A stretch of DNA of 51,954 nt. Origin: Actinomycetes bacterium. Its GTDB lineage: Bacteria > Actinomycetota > Thermoleophilia > Solirubrobacterales > Solirubrobacteraceae. The position numbers and the translations under genes are program-made. The stretch is taken from positions 1 through 51,954 of the forward strand of contig JAJYUP010000009.1 of assembly GCA_021792455.1 (NCBI GenBank), given 5' to 3'. Below the pieces are notes generated by a model that saw nothing but the letters and a program-made list of their open reading frames with translations, was not told the DNA's origin and searched no databases. Shown in pieces: positions 23,120 through 31,469 of this stretch (the stretch's first letter is position 1; each line of letters starts with the position of its first letter).

Positions 23120-24011
23120 GGTCCTCGTCCTTTGCTGCGTTCGCTGCGTTCGCGTACCCGAGACGGATGAGCGCGAACGCGGCGTAGTTGATCGTGTCGT
23201 AGAGCTGGCTGGAGATCGCCTCTGAGCCAGCTGCCCCCTCGAGCAGACCCTTGATTCGCACACACCTGCTGAGCAGCTCATCTGTGATGCTCTCGATCGC
23301 CATCTGACGCCAGGCTTCCCCATAGTCGTGGTTCTTCGCTTCGAGCAGCGACAGGGCCTTCGTCGTGACTTCGAGGAAGCTCGCACGCGCCGCGCCCTGA
23401 TCGGTCCACTGCGGCTCGAAGACGAGCTCGCCGAGGTGCCCCGGAAGCTCGAGCTCCCCCTCTTTCAGATGGAGCAGCGCGATCACGGCGTAGTTCAGCA
23501 CCCCGACGTACTCGTCGAGCACCGGCTCTGGGACCGCTGCGTGCCCACCCGACTGCTGAAGCTGCCTGATGCGGCGCGCCTTTATGTAGATCTGGTCGAC
23601 GAGCGAGATGAGGCGCATGACTCGCCAGGCGGGCCCGTAGCCCTTCAGCTTCGAAGCGAAGACATCTGCGCAGCCGCTCGCGACCCGTTCGTGTTCGACC
23701 CTCGTGGACTCGGCGTGACTCTCCTCGCTCGCGAGTGCGGCAGCGGCGCCGCCAGCGCCTGCATGTGGGCCGCTCGCGCTGACTGGTGGGCTGCCAGCGC
23801 CTGCAGGTGGGCCGCTCGCGCTGGCTGGTGGGCCGCTGTCCGCGGGCGCGGCAGCACCTCGTCTCGTCTCAGTACTCTCGCAAGCGCTCACAGCGCTGCT
23901 CACGATAGCCGAGGACTCTGCCTGCCCGAAAGGGGGCCTCCGCCCCGCCCCGCCTTCGTCGCCGTCGCGATCGCCTCGAGGAGCGTGCGCTCGCTCGCGA
24001 TGGCGGCTCAT
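23106..24011 (-). CDS. DUF1599 (nucleotide-modification-associated domain 1)-like protein
   Basis: 301 aa. The C-terminal 200 residues match my recollection of DUF1599: two related halves, KLKGYGPAWRVMRLISLVDQ with IYIKARRIRQLQ, and NHDYGEAWRQMAIESITDEL with CVRIKGLLE. Each half is followed by a conserved NYA segment (VGVLNYAVIALLHL; YDTINYAAFALIRL). The family function is unknown; it has been linked computationally to phage-type nucleotide modification. The first 100 residues are low-complexity, with a 42-bp duplication (SASGPPAGAGSPPV units), so the start is uncertain. It overlaps the downstream thioredoxin-TPR gene by 14 bp. Confidence 0.8.
   Translation of the reverse strand: MSRHRERAHAPRGDRDGDEGGAGRRPPFGQAESSAIVSSAVSACESTETRRGAAAPADSGPPASASGPPAGAGSPPVSASGPHAGAGGAAAALASEESHAESTRVEHERVASGCADVFASKLKGYGPAWRVMRLISLVDQIYIKARRIRQLQQSGGHAAVPEPVLDEYVGVLNYAVIALLHLKEGELELPGHLGELVFEPQWTDQGAARASFLEVTTKALSLLEAKNHDYGEAWRQMAIESITDELLSRCVRIKGLLEGAAGSEAISSQLYDTINYAAFALIRLGYANAANAAKDEDHDRH
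23752..23835. repeat. 42-bp tandem duplication in the DUF1599-like gene
   Basis: Copies at 23752-23793 and 23794-23835 with a few mismatches (core gggccgctcgcgctg). The unit is a multiple of three and lies in the low-complexity N-terminal region. Confidence 0.92.
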
Positions 24012-24050
24012 CTGCGTTCGTCGTCGAAGTTCGCCTATACCATCGATGGG

Positions 24051-24890
24051 ATGCCTGCCCAGATCGACGTTCTCATCGGTCGGCCAAGCGAGGTGGATGG
24101 CGCCCCGCGCCCCACGCTCGCGCGTGGCCTCGCCTGCACTGGCGCGCTCTGCAAGCTGGCGTGCTTGCTCAGGTGCAGGCCTGTCTGCGGGATCTCGCGA
24201 TGCGTTCCCCTCCTCTGTGCGCTTGTGATCAGCTGCTTCTGCTCAGCGGCAGCCGACGGGCAGGTGATGCCTCAGGCTGCCCCTCGCGCTCTATCTGCGC
24301 CAGGGAGTGCGCGTGCGCAGGCGCGCGAGGCCGTCGGGCTTCGGGGGCGAGGGGGCGCGGAGGCCAGAGGCCCCGTCACGCCGTTCGCACGCTCAGGCGA
24401 CATCGGCTCGTCGGCTGTCGATGCGGGCTACACAGCGAGCGCTGTCAGCATTCCCATCCAGAGCGACATCGTTCTCCCTGACGGCGAGGCGGTCATCTTC
24501 ATCGGCTGCCACCTGCGCGTTCACTGCTCTGGTCTGCTCACTGTCAGGCTCGACCCTGCAGACAGCGTCGTCGAGCCGGTGTCGAACCTCGCTGGCAGTG
24601 GCGTGCACGAACGGACAGCTGCCTGGCTCAGGCGGCGGGAAGCGAGCACGAACATTCTCATCGCGCGCCGGAGGGTGCGTCTGCGTCAGCGCCGCGTCAG
24701 CCCCGTCCCGCTTCGCCTTCGGCCGAGGGCGCTCAGCCTGCTTGCATACGCGGCGGGGCCGCTCGCCTTCGATGTGCTGGTGCAGACGCGTGCAGGTGCC
24801 CGGTTCGAAGGCTCGATCGTGCTTCGGCTTGCGTCGAGCCGCGGGCGCGCAGCGTCAGCGGCTCTTCGGGCAGTCCGAAGCGGCGGTTGA
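24051..24890 (+). CDS. Possible secreted protein of unknown function
   Basis: 279 aa if ATG 24051 is used (24000 is also in frame). A hydrophobic stretch after about 48 residues (CVPLLCALVISCFCSAAADG) looks like a signal peptide, so the true start may be further in. The mature part has beta-rich segments: GEAVIFIGCHLRVHCSGLLT, DSVVEPVSNLAG, and PLAFDVLVQTRAGARFEGSI. No family was recognised and no catalytic motif seen. A CTATAC hexamer (24035-24040) just upstream could be a -10 box for a nearly leaderless message. Called on frame length and plausible composition only. Confidence 0.5.
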   Translation: MPAQIDVLIGRPSEVDGAPRPTLARGLACTGALCKLACLLRCRPVCGISRCVPLLCALVISCFCSAAADGQVMPQAAPRALSAPGSARAQAREAVGLRGRGGAEARGPVTPFARSGDIGSSAVDAGYTASAVSIPIQSDIVLPDGEAVIFIGCHLRVHCSGLLTVRLDPADSVVEPVSNLAGSGVHERTAAWLRRREASTNILIARRRVRLRQRRVSPVPLRLRPRALSLLAYAAGPLAFDVLVQTRAGARFEGSIVLRLASSRGRAASAALRAVRSGG

Positions 24891-24915
24891 GACTCTCCCA
24901 CTGAGACTCTCCCAT
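24888..24915. repeat. 14-bp direct duplication at a stop codon
   Basis: tgagactctccca plus c/t at 24888-24901 and 24902-24915. The first copy begins with the TGA stop of the possible secreted protein. Confidence 0.9.
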
Positions 24916-25117
24916 CGTGCGCTTCAGGCTCACGGGTGAAGGGGCTCCCCCGCGACCCAGAGGACTCGGCTCAGGTCTCGTCTCGGGTCTCTGCTCAGGG
25001 GCGCTCACGCAGTCAACCGTCCCCGTGCGTTCACGCCCCGCTCGCGCGCTGTAGTCTGCCCGCGTCAGCCAACGCCCTGCGCCTGCCTGTCGCCATGCAA
25101 TCCCGCACAGAAGCCTC

Positions 25118-26647
25118 ATGTCGCTGAGCGCGACCGTCGCGCCACGGCGCGCGCTGCTGCTCACAAGCGCCGTCATTCTCGCGATCGTCGCGCTCACGCT
25201 TGGCCTCGCCCCTGCGCCCGCCTCCGCCTCTGCGGGCTCCTCACTCGAGATCCTTGGGCTCCAGGGACGGCTCAGCACCGACCTCGGTCTCAACTCCGCC
25301 TGGGTCGTCATCGCTGGCCTGTTCGTCATGTTCATGCAGGCTGGGCTTGCGATGCTCGAGGTCGGCTTCGTGCGCGGCAAGAACGCCGGCTCCGTGATAG
25401 CGAAGATCATCACGAACTTCGCGATCGCCGCGATCGCCTTCTGGGCGGTTGGGTTTGCGTTCTCCTTTGGACGGGGTGGATCGATCATCGGCGTTCATGG
25501 GTTCTTCGTCGAAGGGCAGCGCGCGTTCCCGCTCGCGTTCCCGCTCAACAGCAAGGGCGTCGATCCCGATGCGCTGTGGTTCTTCGAGTTCGTCTTCTGC
25601 GCGGTCACGCTTGCGATCGTTTGGGGCACGACGCTCGAGCGCATCAAGTTTGGCGTCTACATCGCGTTCGCGCCGATATTCGCGGGGGTCATCTACCCTG
25701 TCGTCGCGCACTGGATCTTCGCCGACGGCTGGCTGCGCTCGAGCCTCCACGTCCAGGACTTCGCTGGGTCGATCGTCGTCGACGTCACGGCTGGTGCGGC
25801 GGCGCTCGCGGTGCTCCTCCAGCTCGGGCCGCGTCGCGGCAAGTATGGCCCTGACGGCAAGCCGCGAGCGATCCCTGGGCACAACATGCCGCTGTTCGGC
25901 CTCGGCATCATCATCCTCTGGCTCGGATGGTTCGGCTTCAACCCCGGCTCGACTCTCAACGCGCTCGACGGCCGTTTCGCTGAAATCGTGCTCGTCACGC
26001 AGCTCGCGGGCTCGGCAGGCGTGCTCTCCGCGATGGCCGTGATGTGGGCTGTCACGAAGACCTTCGACATCGGGATGGCGGGCAACGGCGCGATCGCTGG
26101 ACTGGTTGCGATCACGGGTCCCGCCGGCTACGTGGCGCCCTGGGCTGCCGTCGTGATCGGGGCGGTGGCAGGGGTGATCGTCGTGCTTGGTGTCGTCCGC
26201 ATCGACCGTCGGCTCGATGACCCGATCGGTGTGCTCTCTGCGCACCTGCTCGCGGGCATCTGGGGAGCCCTGTCGCTTGGCCTGTTCGCGACCCCCCTGC
26301 TCGCCTCCCACAACCTGCCTGGAAGTCATGGGGGTCTCTTCTACACGGGGTCGTTCACGCAGCTCGGATCCCAGGCGGTCGGCGTGATCGTCACCTTCGC
26401 GTTCGTGTTCTCAGCCTCTTATGCGGTCTTCTGGCTCATAGACCGTACGATTGGCTTGCGCGTCAGCGCTGAGGAAGAGAACGCGGGGCTCGACATCTCT
26501 GAGCACGGGATGTATGGATATCCAGAGCAGTTCATCCCGATCCCAGAGCTCGTAGGCTACGGAGCTGTGCCTGCGAGTCAGAGGATAGGCACTGGACCGC
26601 TGTCGGATCCGGACGTGACGGCAGGGCGAGGAAGAGGTGCGCGGTGA
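25118..26647 (+). CDS. amt: Ammonium transporter (Amt), Asp at the first pore-histidine position
   Basis: 509 aa, about 11 membrane segments after a cleavable-looking signal peptide (LTLGLAPAPASASA). Family landmarks: FMQAGLAMLEVGFVRGKNAG, PVVAHWIFADGW, LGWFGFNPGSTLNA and DDPIGVLSAHLLAGIWGALS. In most Amt proteins two pore histidines conduct the substrate. The second is present (H376), but the first (E. coli AmtB H168, in DFAGGTVVH) is Asp222 here (DFAGSIVVD, GAC at 25781-25783). The cytosolic tail is long. A PII gene follows with a GTGA overlap, the classical amt-glnK pair. Nitrogen-responsive control is likely, but no operator was identified. Confidence 0.95.
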   Translation: MSLSATVAPRRALLLTSAVILAIVALTLGLAPAPASASAGSSLEILGLQGRLSTDLGLNSAWVVIAGLFVMFMQAGLAMLEVGFVRGKNAGSVIAKIITNFAIAAIAFWAVGFAFSFGRGGSIIGVHGFFVEGQRAFPLAFPLNSKGVDPDALWFFEFVFCAVTLAIVWGTTLERIKFGVYIAFAPIFAGVIYPVVAHWIFADGWLRSSLHVQDFAGSIVVDVTAGAAALAVLLQLGPRRGKYGPDGKPRAIPGHNMPLFGLGIIILWLGWFGFNPGSTLNALDGRFAEIVLVTQLAGSAGVLSAMAVMWAVTKTFDIGMAGNGAIAGLVAITGPAGYVAPWAAVVIGAVAGVIVVLGVVRIDRRLDDPIGVLSAHLLAGIWGALSLGLFATPLLASHNLPGSHGGLFYTGSFTQLGSQAVGVIVTFAFVFSASYAVFWLIDRTIGLRVSAEEENAGLDISEHGMYGYPEQFIPIPELVGYGAVPASQRIGTGPLSDPDVTAGRGRGAR

Positions 26648-27000
26648 AGAAGGTTGAGGCATTCATCAGGCATGAGGCGTTCGAGCCGATCAGGATCGAG
26701 CTGCTCGAGCTCGGCTTCCCTTCGCTGTCCGTCACGGAGGCGAGGGGTTCTGGCCGTCAGGCGGGCATCGTCGAGCACTACCGAGGCGCGGAGCTCACGA
26801 GCCACCTGAGGCCGAAGATCAAGCTCGAGTGCGTGGTCGCAGACCAGGACGTCGAGACCGTCGTGCAGGTGATCCTCAAGCATGGGAGCACTGGCAACGT
26901 TGGGGACGGCAAGATATTCGTGATGCCAGTCGAGCAGGCGTGGCGGGTGCGCACCGGAGAGCGCGGAGAGTCGATCCTCCAGGCTCACCGAGAGCAGTAG
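26644..27000 (+). CDS. glnK: PII nitrogen signalling protein (GlnK) lacking Tyr51
   Basis: 118 aa starting with GTG inside the amt stop (GTGA). PII proteins bind ATP/ADP and 2-oxoglutarate and plug Amt channels. Landmarks: MKKVEAFIRHEAFEPIRIEL, T-loop base GSGRQ, KIKLECVV, B-loop TGNVGDGKIFVMPVEQAWRV and RTGERGE. The T-loop reads VEHYRGAELTSHLRPK: residue 51, the tyrosine that is uridylylated or adenylylated in many PII proteins, is Leu. Covalent modification there is impossible, so control must rest on ligand binding or another site. Confidence 0.96.
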   Translation: MKKVEAFIRHEAFEPIRIELLELGFPSLSVTEARGSGRQAGIVEHYRGAELTSHLRPKIKLECVVADQDVETVVQVILKHGSTGNVGDGKIFVMPVEQAWRVRTGERGESILQAHREQ

Positions 27001-27077
27001 GATCCGATGCCGATGCCTGAAGGGAGGCGCTCGAGACGTGCGTATCGGGCCGCGAGCACCGAGAGGAGCAGGACCAG

Positions 27078-27659
27078 ATGCCGATGCCTGAGGGCCCGCA
27101 TCGTGATCTGATGCTGCGCGCGCTCGAGATCGAGGCGGATGGGCATCGTGCGCTGCTCGCCGGTGATCGTCTCACCGGCGCGCGCCTCATGCTTCAGGCC
27201 TCACGCCTCTACAGGGACTCATGGGAGCTCGCGCCGCCTCACAGCTATGGGCGCTTGATCGGCATGTTGAAGGCGGCGATCATCGCGGGAGAGGGCAGGG
27301 AGGCTGCGAGCTTCGTGCGTGCTGCGATAGGCGAGCACGCTGACTCCGCACCCGCTCACTATGCGCTTGCGAGCGCTGCGCTTGCGCTCCAGGAGGACTC
27401 CGCCGCGCTGGAGGAGGCCGCAGGCATGTCAGGGGGCTCACCTGCGTTCCGCCGCGCTGCTGAGGCGATCTGCGCGCTTGCCGAGCGCGATCGCGCAGGG
27501 TACGTTGCGGCGCTCGAGGCGATCCTCGCGGACTTCGCCTCGCGCGAGGAGCATCTGACTGGTGTTCGGATCGCCGACACCGCGCTGATGCTCGAGATGC
27601 TCGCGGAGGAACGTGGTATCGCTGCGAGGCTGAGCTCGCCGCTGCTGCCTGCCGCTTAG
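27078..27659 (+). CDS. Helical-repeat protein of unknown function
   Basis: 193 aa, mostly alpha-helical and TPR-like: LRALEIEADGHRALLAGDRL, LMLQASRLYRDSWELAP, GMLKAAIIAGEGREAASFVR, APAHYALASAALALQED. The end is the most distinctive part: YVAALEAILADF, then REEHLTGVRIADTALMLEML. Similar proteins occur as conserved hypotheticals in actinobacteria, as far as I recall. It lies 77 bp after glnK, possibly in the same unit. The start context atgccgatgcctgaggg is nearly duplicated 70 bp upstream (27007-27023), inside the intergenic gap. Confidence 0.8.
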   Translation: MPMPEGPHRDLMLRALEIEADGHRALLAGDRLTGARLMLQASRLYRDSWELAPPHSYGRLIGMLKAAIIAGEGREAASFVRAAIGEHADSAPAHYALASAALALQEDSAALEEAAGMSGGSPAFRRAAEAICALAERDRAGYVAALEAILADFASREEHLTGVRIADTALMLEMLAEERGIAARLSSPLLPAA

Positions 27660-27704
27660 GTTTGGAGCGCTTTCGCCTGCCGCTCAGGGGTAGCGCGCTG
27701 CCTC

Positions 27705-29174
27705 CTACCTGTCATCCCCCGTTCTCAGCAGCGCGCGCTGGATCTTGCCGCTTGCCGTCTTTGGCAGCGCCCTGCGGAACTCGACGATCCGCGGGTACTT
27801 GTATGGCGCCGTCAGCTCGCGGACGTGCTGCTGGAGGGCGCCTGCGAGCTTCGCGTCGCCCTCGACGCCATCGCGCAAGACCACCACGGCTCTCACGACG
27901 GAGCCTCGCTCCTCATCGTCTGCGGCGACGACGGCTGCCTCTGCGACGGCTGGATGGGAGGCGAGCGCGGACTCCACCTCAAAGGGTCCGATCCTGTAGC
28001 CGGAGCTGATGATCACGTCGTCGGTGCGGCCCTCGAAGTAGAGGTACCCATCGCCGTCGATTCGCACGCGATCGCCAGTGTGCCAGCGCCTGCCGCGGTG
28101 GGGCCTCAGCTGCCCCTCCTCGATGTATCCGAGAAAGAACGTTGGCAGCGTGTCAGGGTCGAGCAGGAGCTCGTCGTTCTCGACGAACACGCTCACGCCG
28201 GGCAGTGGCAGGCCCATCGAGCCTCGGCGGGCGGGGCGGCCTGCCGGGTTCGCCGTCACCTGGCCTGTCTCGGTCTGGCCGTATCCGTCTCGTATCTGGA
28301 GCCCTGTCCCCTCATGCCAGGCCTCGAGCGCATCTGCGCCAAGCGCCTCGCCAGCTGCGACGAGTCCGCGCAGCGCTCGAAAGGGCCGCAGATTCTCTCG
28401 CTTCGCGATCATCCTGTACTCCGTTGGGGCCATGCACAGGACGTTCACCGACTCCTGCTCGAGGAGCGCGAGTCGCTCGGCGGGGTCGAAGCGTGCGTCG
28501 TGCAGCATTCCTGCCGCCCCCGCAAGCCAAGGCGCTATGAACACGTTGCGCGCCGACTTCGACCAGCCGCTCGCAGCGGTGCACCACACGAGCTCGGCAG
28601 GCAGAGGGGCGAGCCAGTGCTTCGCCTGCAGCGCCTGGCCTGTCAGGTAGCGCTGCCCATGCAGTACGGCCTTCGGCTCGCCGGCGGTGCCGCTCGTGAA
28701 GGTGATCAGGCACGGGTCCTCTGGCCGCAGATCGGCGGGTCTCGGCGTCGCGGTGGCGTACAGCGACTCGTCTGGAATCAGGATGACGACGATCGAGTCG
28801 TCTCGGTGGAGCGCCTGCCGAAGCACTCCGGCATTTCGCTCGTCGGCCAGCACGAGAGCCGGGTTCACCGCTTCGATGCGAAGCCTCAGATCTCCTGGGC
28901 GCAGCTGCTCGTTGCATGGCAGAGCGACCGCGCCGATGCGGAAGCAGGCGACCATCGCGAACACCCAGTCGGATCGGTTGCCGATCAGCGTCATCACGAC
29001 GTCTCCCTTGCGCACGCCGTGGCTTTCGAGCGTGCCTGCAAGAGCGCCGCTGCGCTGCGCGACCTCTCCGAATGTCCACTGCCGCCGCTCGCCCTCCCTG
29101 CTTATCTCGAGCAGGGCACGAGCGCTGCTGTCGGCTGCCTCCACCACATCGACTGCGAAGTTCACGACTGGCAC
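27705..29174 (-). CDS. AMP-forming acyl-CoA synthetase (medium-chain / acetyl-CoA synthetase-like)
   Basis: 489 aa ANL-superfamily ligase that activates a carboxylic acid as acyl-AMP and then acyl-CoA. Motifs in order: FTSGTAGEPKAVLHGQRY (P-loop), GYGQTETGQV (A5), WHTGDRVRIDGDGYLYFEGR with the hinge Asp, SSGYRIGPFEVESALASHPA (A8) and the catalytic Lys in LPKTASGKIQRALLR. The ASGWSKSARN segment resembles medium-chain acyl-CoA synthetases. It converges on the helical-repeat gene and is 69 bp downstream of the quinone oxidoreductase gene on the same strand. Chain-length specificity is unknown. Confidence 0.94.
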   Translation of the reverse strand: MPVVNFAVDVVEAADSSARALLEISREGERRQWTFGEVAQRSGALAGTLESHGVRKGDVVMTLIGNRSDWVFAMVACFRIGAVALPCNEQLRPGDLRLRIEAVNPALVLADERNAGVLRQALHRDDSIVVILIPDESLYATATPRPADLRPEDPCLITFTSGTAGEPKAVLHGQRYLTGQALQAKHWLAPLPAELVWCTAASGWSKSARNVFIAPWLAGAAGMLHDARFDPAERLALLEQESVNVLCMAPTEYRMIAKRENLRPFRALRGLVAAGEALGADALEAWHEGTGLQIRDGYGQTETGQVTANPAGRPARRGSMGLPLPGVSVFVENDELLLDPDTLPTFFLGYIEEGQLRPHRGRRWHTGDRVRIDGDGYLYFEGRTDDVIISSGYRIGPFEVESALASHPAVAEAAVVAADDEERGSVVRAVVVLRDGVEGDAKLAGALQQHVRELTAPYKYPRIVEFRRALPKTASGKIQRALLRTGDDR

Positions 29175-29243
29175 CTGCCCTCTCGTAGCCGTTGACGCTG
29201 AGTCCAGAAGATAGTGTGATCGCGATGCGCCCTCAGATCGTGC

Positions 29244-30242
29244 TCACGCCCTGACTCGCAGCACGAGCTTGCCCAGCGCTTCGCGGCGCTCGAGGATGGC
29301 GAGCGCTGTTGAGGCCTGCTCCAGCGGGAACTCGCCCCCGATCAGCGGCTTCACATCTCCCGCGTCGATCAGCTCATCGAGCGCCGTCGCTGTCTGTCTT
29401 GCGAGCGCCTGCCTGCGCGCGATGTAGGCGCCCCAGCCCACGCCCACCACCTCGATGTTGTTCAGCAGCAGCCTGTTCACCTTCACCTCCGGGATCGATC
29501 CTGCCGTGAAGCCCACCACGAGCGCACGGCCATCCTCCCTCAGGCAGCGGAGGTTGTCGGTGAAGCGGTCTCCGCCGACTGGGTCGAACACGACGTCGAG
29601 GCCTCCCTGCGCGAGGCGCTGGACATCCTGCCTCCAGGCATCGCTCAGCAGCACGACGTCATGCGCGCCGGCTCGCTGCGCCACCTCCATCTTCGCCTCG
29701 CTCGAGACGAGCGCGATCGTGTGCGCGCCGAGGGCCCTGCCGACCTGCAGGGCGGCGGTGCCGAGACCGCCTGCGGCGCCCTGGACGAGCAGCCGCTCGC
29801 CTGCTTTCAGGCGGCCCCTGTGCGCAAGCGCGAAGTGGGCTGTGTGGTAGTTCAGCATCAGCGCGGCGCCCTCCGTGAAGCTCAGGCGCTCGTGCAGCGG
29901 GAAGGTCAGGGCTGCGGGCGCAAGCGCAAGCTCCGCCCAGCCGCCGAGCTTGCAGAAGGCGACGGCGCGATCCCCCGCCCTCACGAACGCGCTCTCGGGC
30001 GCGCTCACCACGATCCCTGACACCTCGCAGCCAGGGACGAACGGCAGCTGCGGGCGCAGCTGGTAGAGGCCTCGAGTCTGCAGCAGCTCCGGAAAGGAGG
30101 CACCTGTCGCTGCGACCTCGATCAGGACCGCCTCCTCGCTCTCTGAGCCGTCGGTTGCCCTCAGGACCGTTGGCGGCTCGATCTCGACGGCTCGCAGCGC
30201 GCTCTCGGGCCCGGTCTCCTGCATGATCTCGATCGCTCTCAT
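29244..30242 (-). CDS. Zinc-independent quinone oxidoreductase / MDR-family reductase
   Basis: 332 aa, NADPH-dependent reductase of the medium-chain dehydrogenase/reductase quinone oxidoreductase branch. FVPGCEVSGIVVSAPESAF and HTAHFALAHRGRLKAGERLL are family segments; the cofactor motif is VQGAAGGLGTAALQVGRALG. FDPVGGDRFTDNLRCLREDG and the end VLRVRA fit. No zinc ligands of alcohol dehydrogenases are seen. Some relatives are acyl-CoA or enoyl reductases, and its adjacency to an acyl-CoA synthetase would suit that, but this is unproven. Confidence 0.93.
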   Translation of the reverse strand: MRAIEIMQETGPESALRAVEIEPPTVLRATDGSESEEAVLIEVAATGASFPELLQTRGLYQLRPQLPFVPGCEVSGIVVSAPESAFVRAGDRAVAFCKLGGWAELALAPAALTFPLHERLSFTEGAALMLNYHTAHFALAHRGRLKAGERLLVQGAAGGLGTAALQVGRALGAHTIALVSSEAKMEVAQRAGAHDVVLLSDAWRQDVQRLAQGGLDVVFDPVGGDRFTDNLRCLREDGRALVVGFTAGSIPEVKVNRLLLNNIEVVGVGWGAYIARRQALARQTATALDELIDAGDVKPLIGGEFPLEQASTALAILERREALGKLVLRVRA

Positions 30243-30293
30243 CCTCGCTCCTTCGCGTCGCCTCGCATTGCACCTCCTGGGATACTTTCGCTG

Positions 30294-31376
30294 ATGGGCT
30301 CTCCAGGCTCCGCAACCAGCCCGCCAGGCTCCTCAACCCGACCTTCAGGCTCCCCAACCAGCCCTCCAGAGTCTGCGCCTCAGAGCGCCCTGCGCCGGTT
30401 GCTGCCTGTTCCCGCCATCGCTGTCGGCGTGCTCGCGCTCGGAGGCGGGCTCGTTGCGGTCTCCTACGCCGGCCCGACGGCGCCGCATCTCGCCGAGATG
30501 CTGCCGCCTGTCATCGCGCTCATCGCGTACGTCCTCCTCTATTCGAAGCGCGCCGTGACGCTCGCCACCCAGCGCAGGCCCGTCGAGCGCTGGCGGATCG
30601 GCTGCTTCGTAGGCGGAGTCGTGCTCATGAGCGTCGTGCAGGTTGGGCCGTTCGACGCGCTTGCGGATGAACTGCTCGTCTATCACATGACACAGCACAT
30701 CATCATCGGCGAAGTCGCCTCGTTCTTCGTCGTCGTCGGCCTCACCGGGCCGCTGCTTCAGCCCCTGCTCAGCATGCGCATCTCGCGGATCCTGCGCCCT
30801 GCGATCAACCCTGCGGTTGCGCTCGTGCTCTGGGCCGCGGACCTCTATCTCTGGCACACGCCGTTCTTCTATCAGCTCGCGATCAGGCACGACCTCATCC
30901 ACGCGCTCGAGCATGCCTGCTTCTTCTGGTTTGGGCTCTGCTTCTGGCTCGGGCTCATCGGCCCGTTGCCGAAGCCGCGCTGGTTCGGCAACTGGGCGCG
31001 CCTCTGGTACGTCATCGGGGCGCGGCTCGCTGGATCGGGGATCGCGAACGCGCTCATCTGGATACCCGTCGTCTTCTATCCCTACTATCGCGCCGCTGAC
31101 CTGCGAAATGGGCTCACTCCGCTCGAAGATCAAAAGCTCGCCGGTGGCGTCATGATGCTCGAGCAGATCCTCCTTGGGGTTGCACTGCTCACCTGGTTGA
31201 TGCTTCGGGCGTTCCGCCAGGACGACGAGCGCCAGGCCCTTCTCGACCTCGCTGAGGATCATGGGCTCGAGATCACGGATGCGCGCGCCGCGCGCGCGGT
31301 TGCCAGCGGCGAGGTCGCTACGACTCGTCTGCGGCGCCTCATCGAGTCGGCGCCGGTCGAGAGCTCAGCCGACTGA
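30294..31376 (+). CDS. ctaG: Cytochrome c oxidase assembly protein CtaG (caa3 type)
   Basis: 360 aa polytopic membrane protein of the caa3_CtaG family, involved in maturation of heme-copper oxidases. About seven hydrophobic segments are present. Conserved histidine-rich stretches: LLVYHMTQHIIIGEVASFFV, LYLWHTPFFYQLAIRHDLIH and ALEHACFFWFGLCFWLG. The first 30 residues are Ser/Pro/Gly-rich and encoded by a 21-bp tandem repeat; the conserved part starts near RRLLPVPAIAVGVLALGGG. The 60-residue cytosolic tail is charged. It diverges from the quinone oxidoreductase gene with only 51 bp between the starts, so the promoters must overlap. Confidence 0.93.
   Translation: MGSPGSATSPPGSSTRPSGSPTSPPESAPQSALRRLLPVPAIAVGVLALGGGLVAVSYAGPTAPHLAEMLPPVIALIAYVLLYSKRAVTLATQRRPVERWRIGCFVGGVVLMSVVQVGPFDALADELLVYHMTQHIIIGEVASFFVVVGLTGPLLQPLLSMRISRILRPAINPAVALVLWAADLYLWHTPFFYQLAIRHDLIHALEHACFFWFGLCFWLGLIGPLPKPRWFGNWARLWYVIGARLAGSGIANALIWIPVVFYPYYRAADLRNGLTPLEDQKLAGGVMMLEQILLGVALLTWLMLRAFRQDDERQALLDLAEDHGLEITDARAARAVASGEVATTRLRRLIESAPVESSAD
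30303..30373. repeat. 21-bp tandem repeat in the ctaG N-terminus
   Basis: Imperfect units starting at 30303, 30324 and 30345 with a fading fourth at 30366 (core ccaggctccgcaaccagccc). In frame, encoding Ser/Pro/Gly/Thr-rich sequence. Confidence 0.88.
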
Positions 31377-31469
31377 CCCGCTCTCCCTGTGCGCCGCCGC
31401 CCACTCCTCAGATAGCATGGCGCCTGCTTGCGGCAGTCACGCCCCTTCGCACTGTCCTCGCCTCCCAAC

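Noticed and set aside
24733-25488. Minus-strand frame upstream of amt
   Set aside because: It overlaps the amt start antisense and shows no family resemblance.
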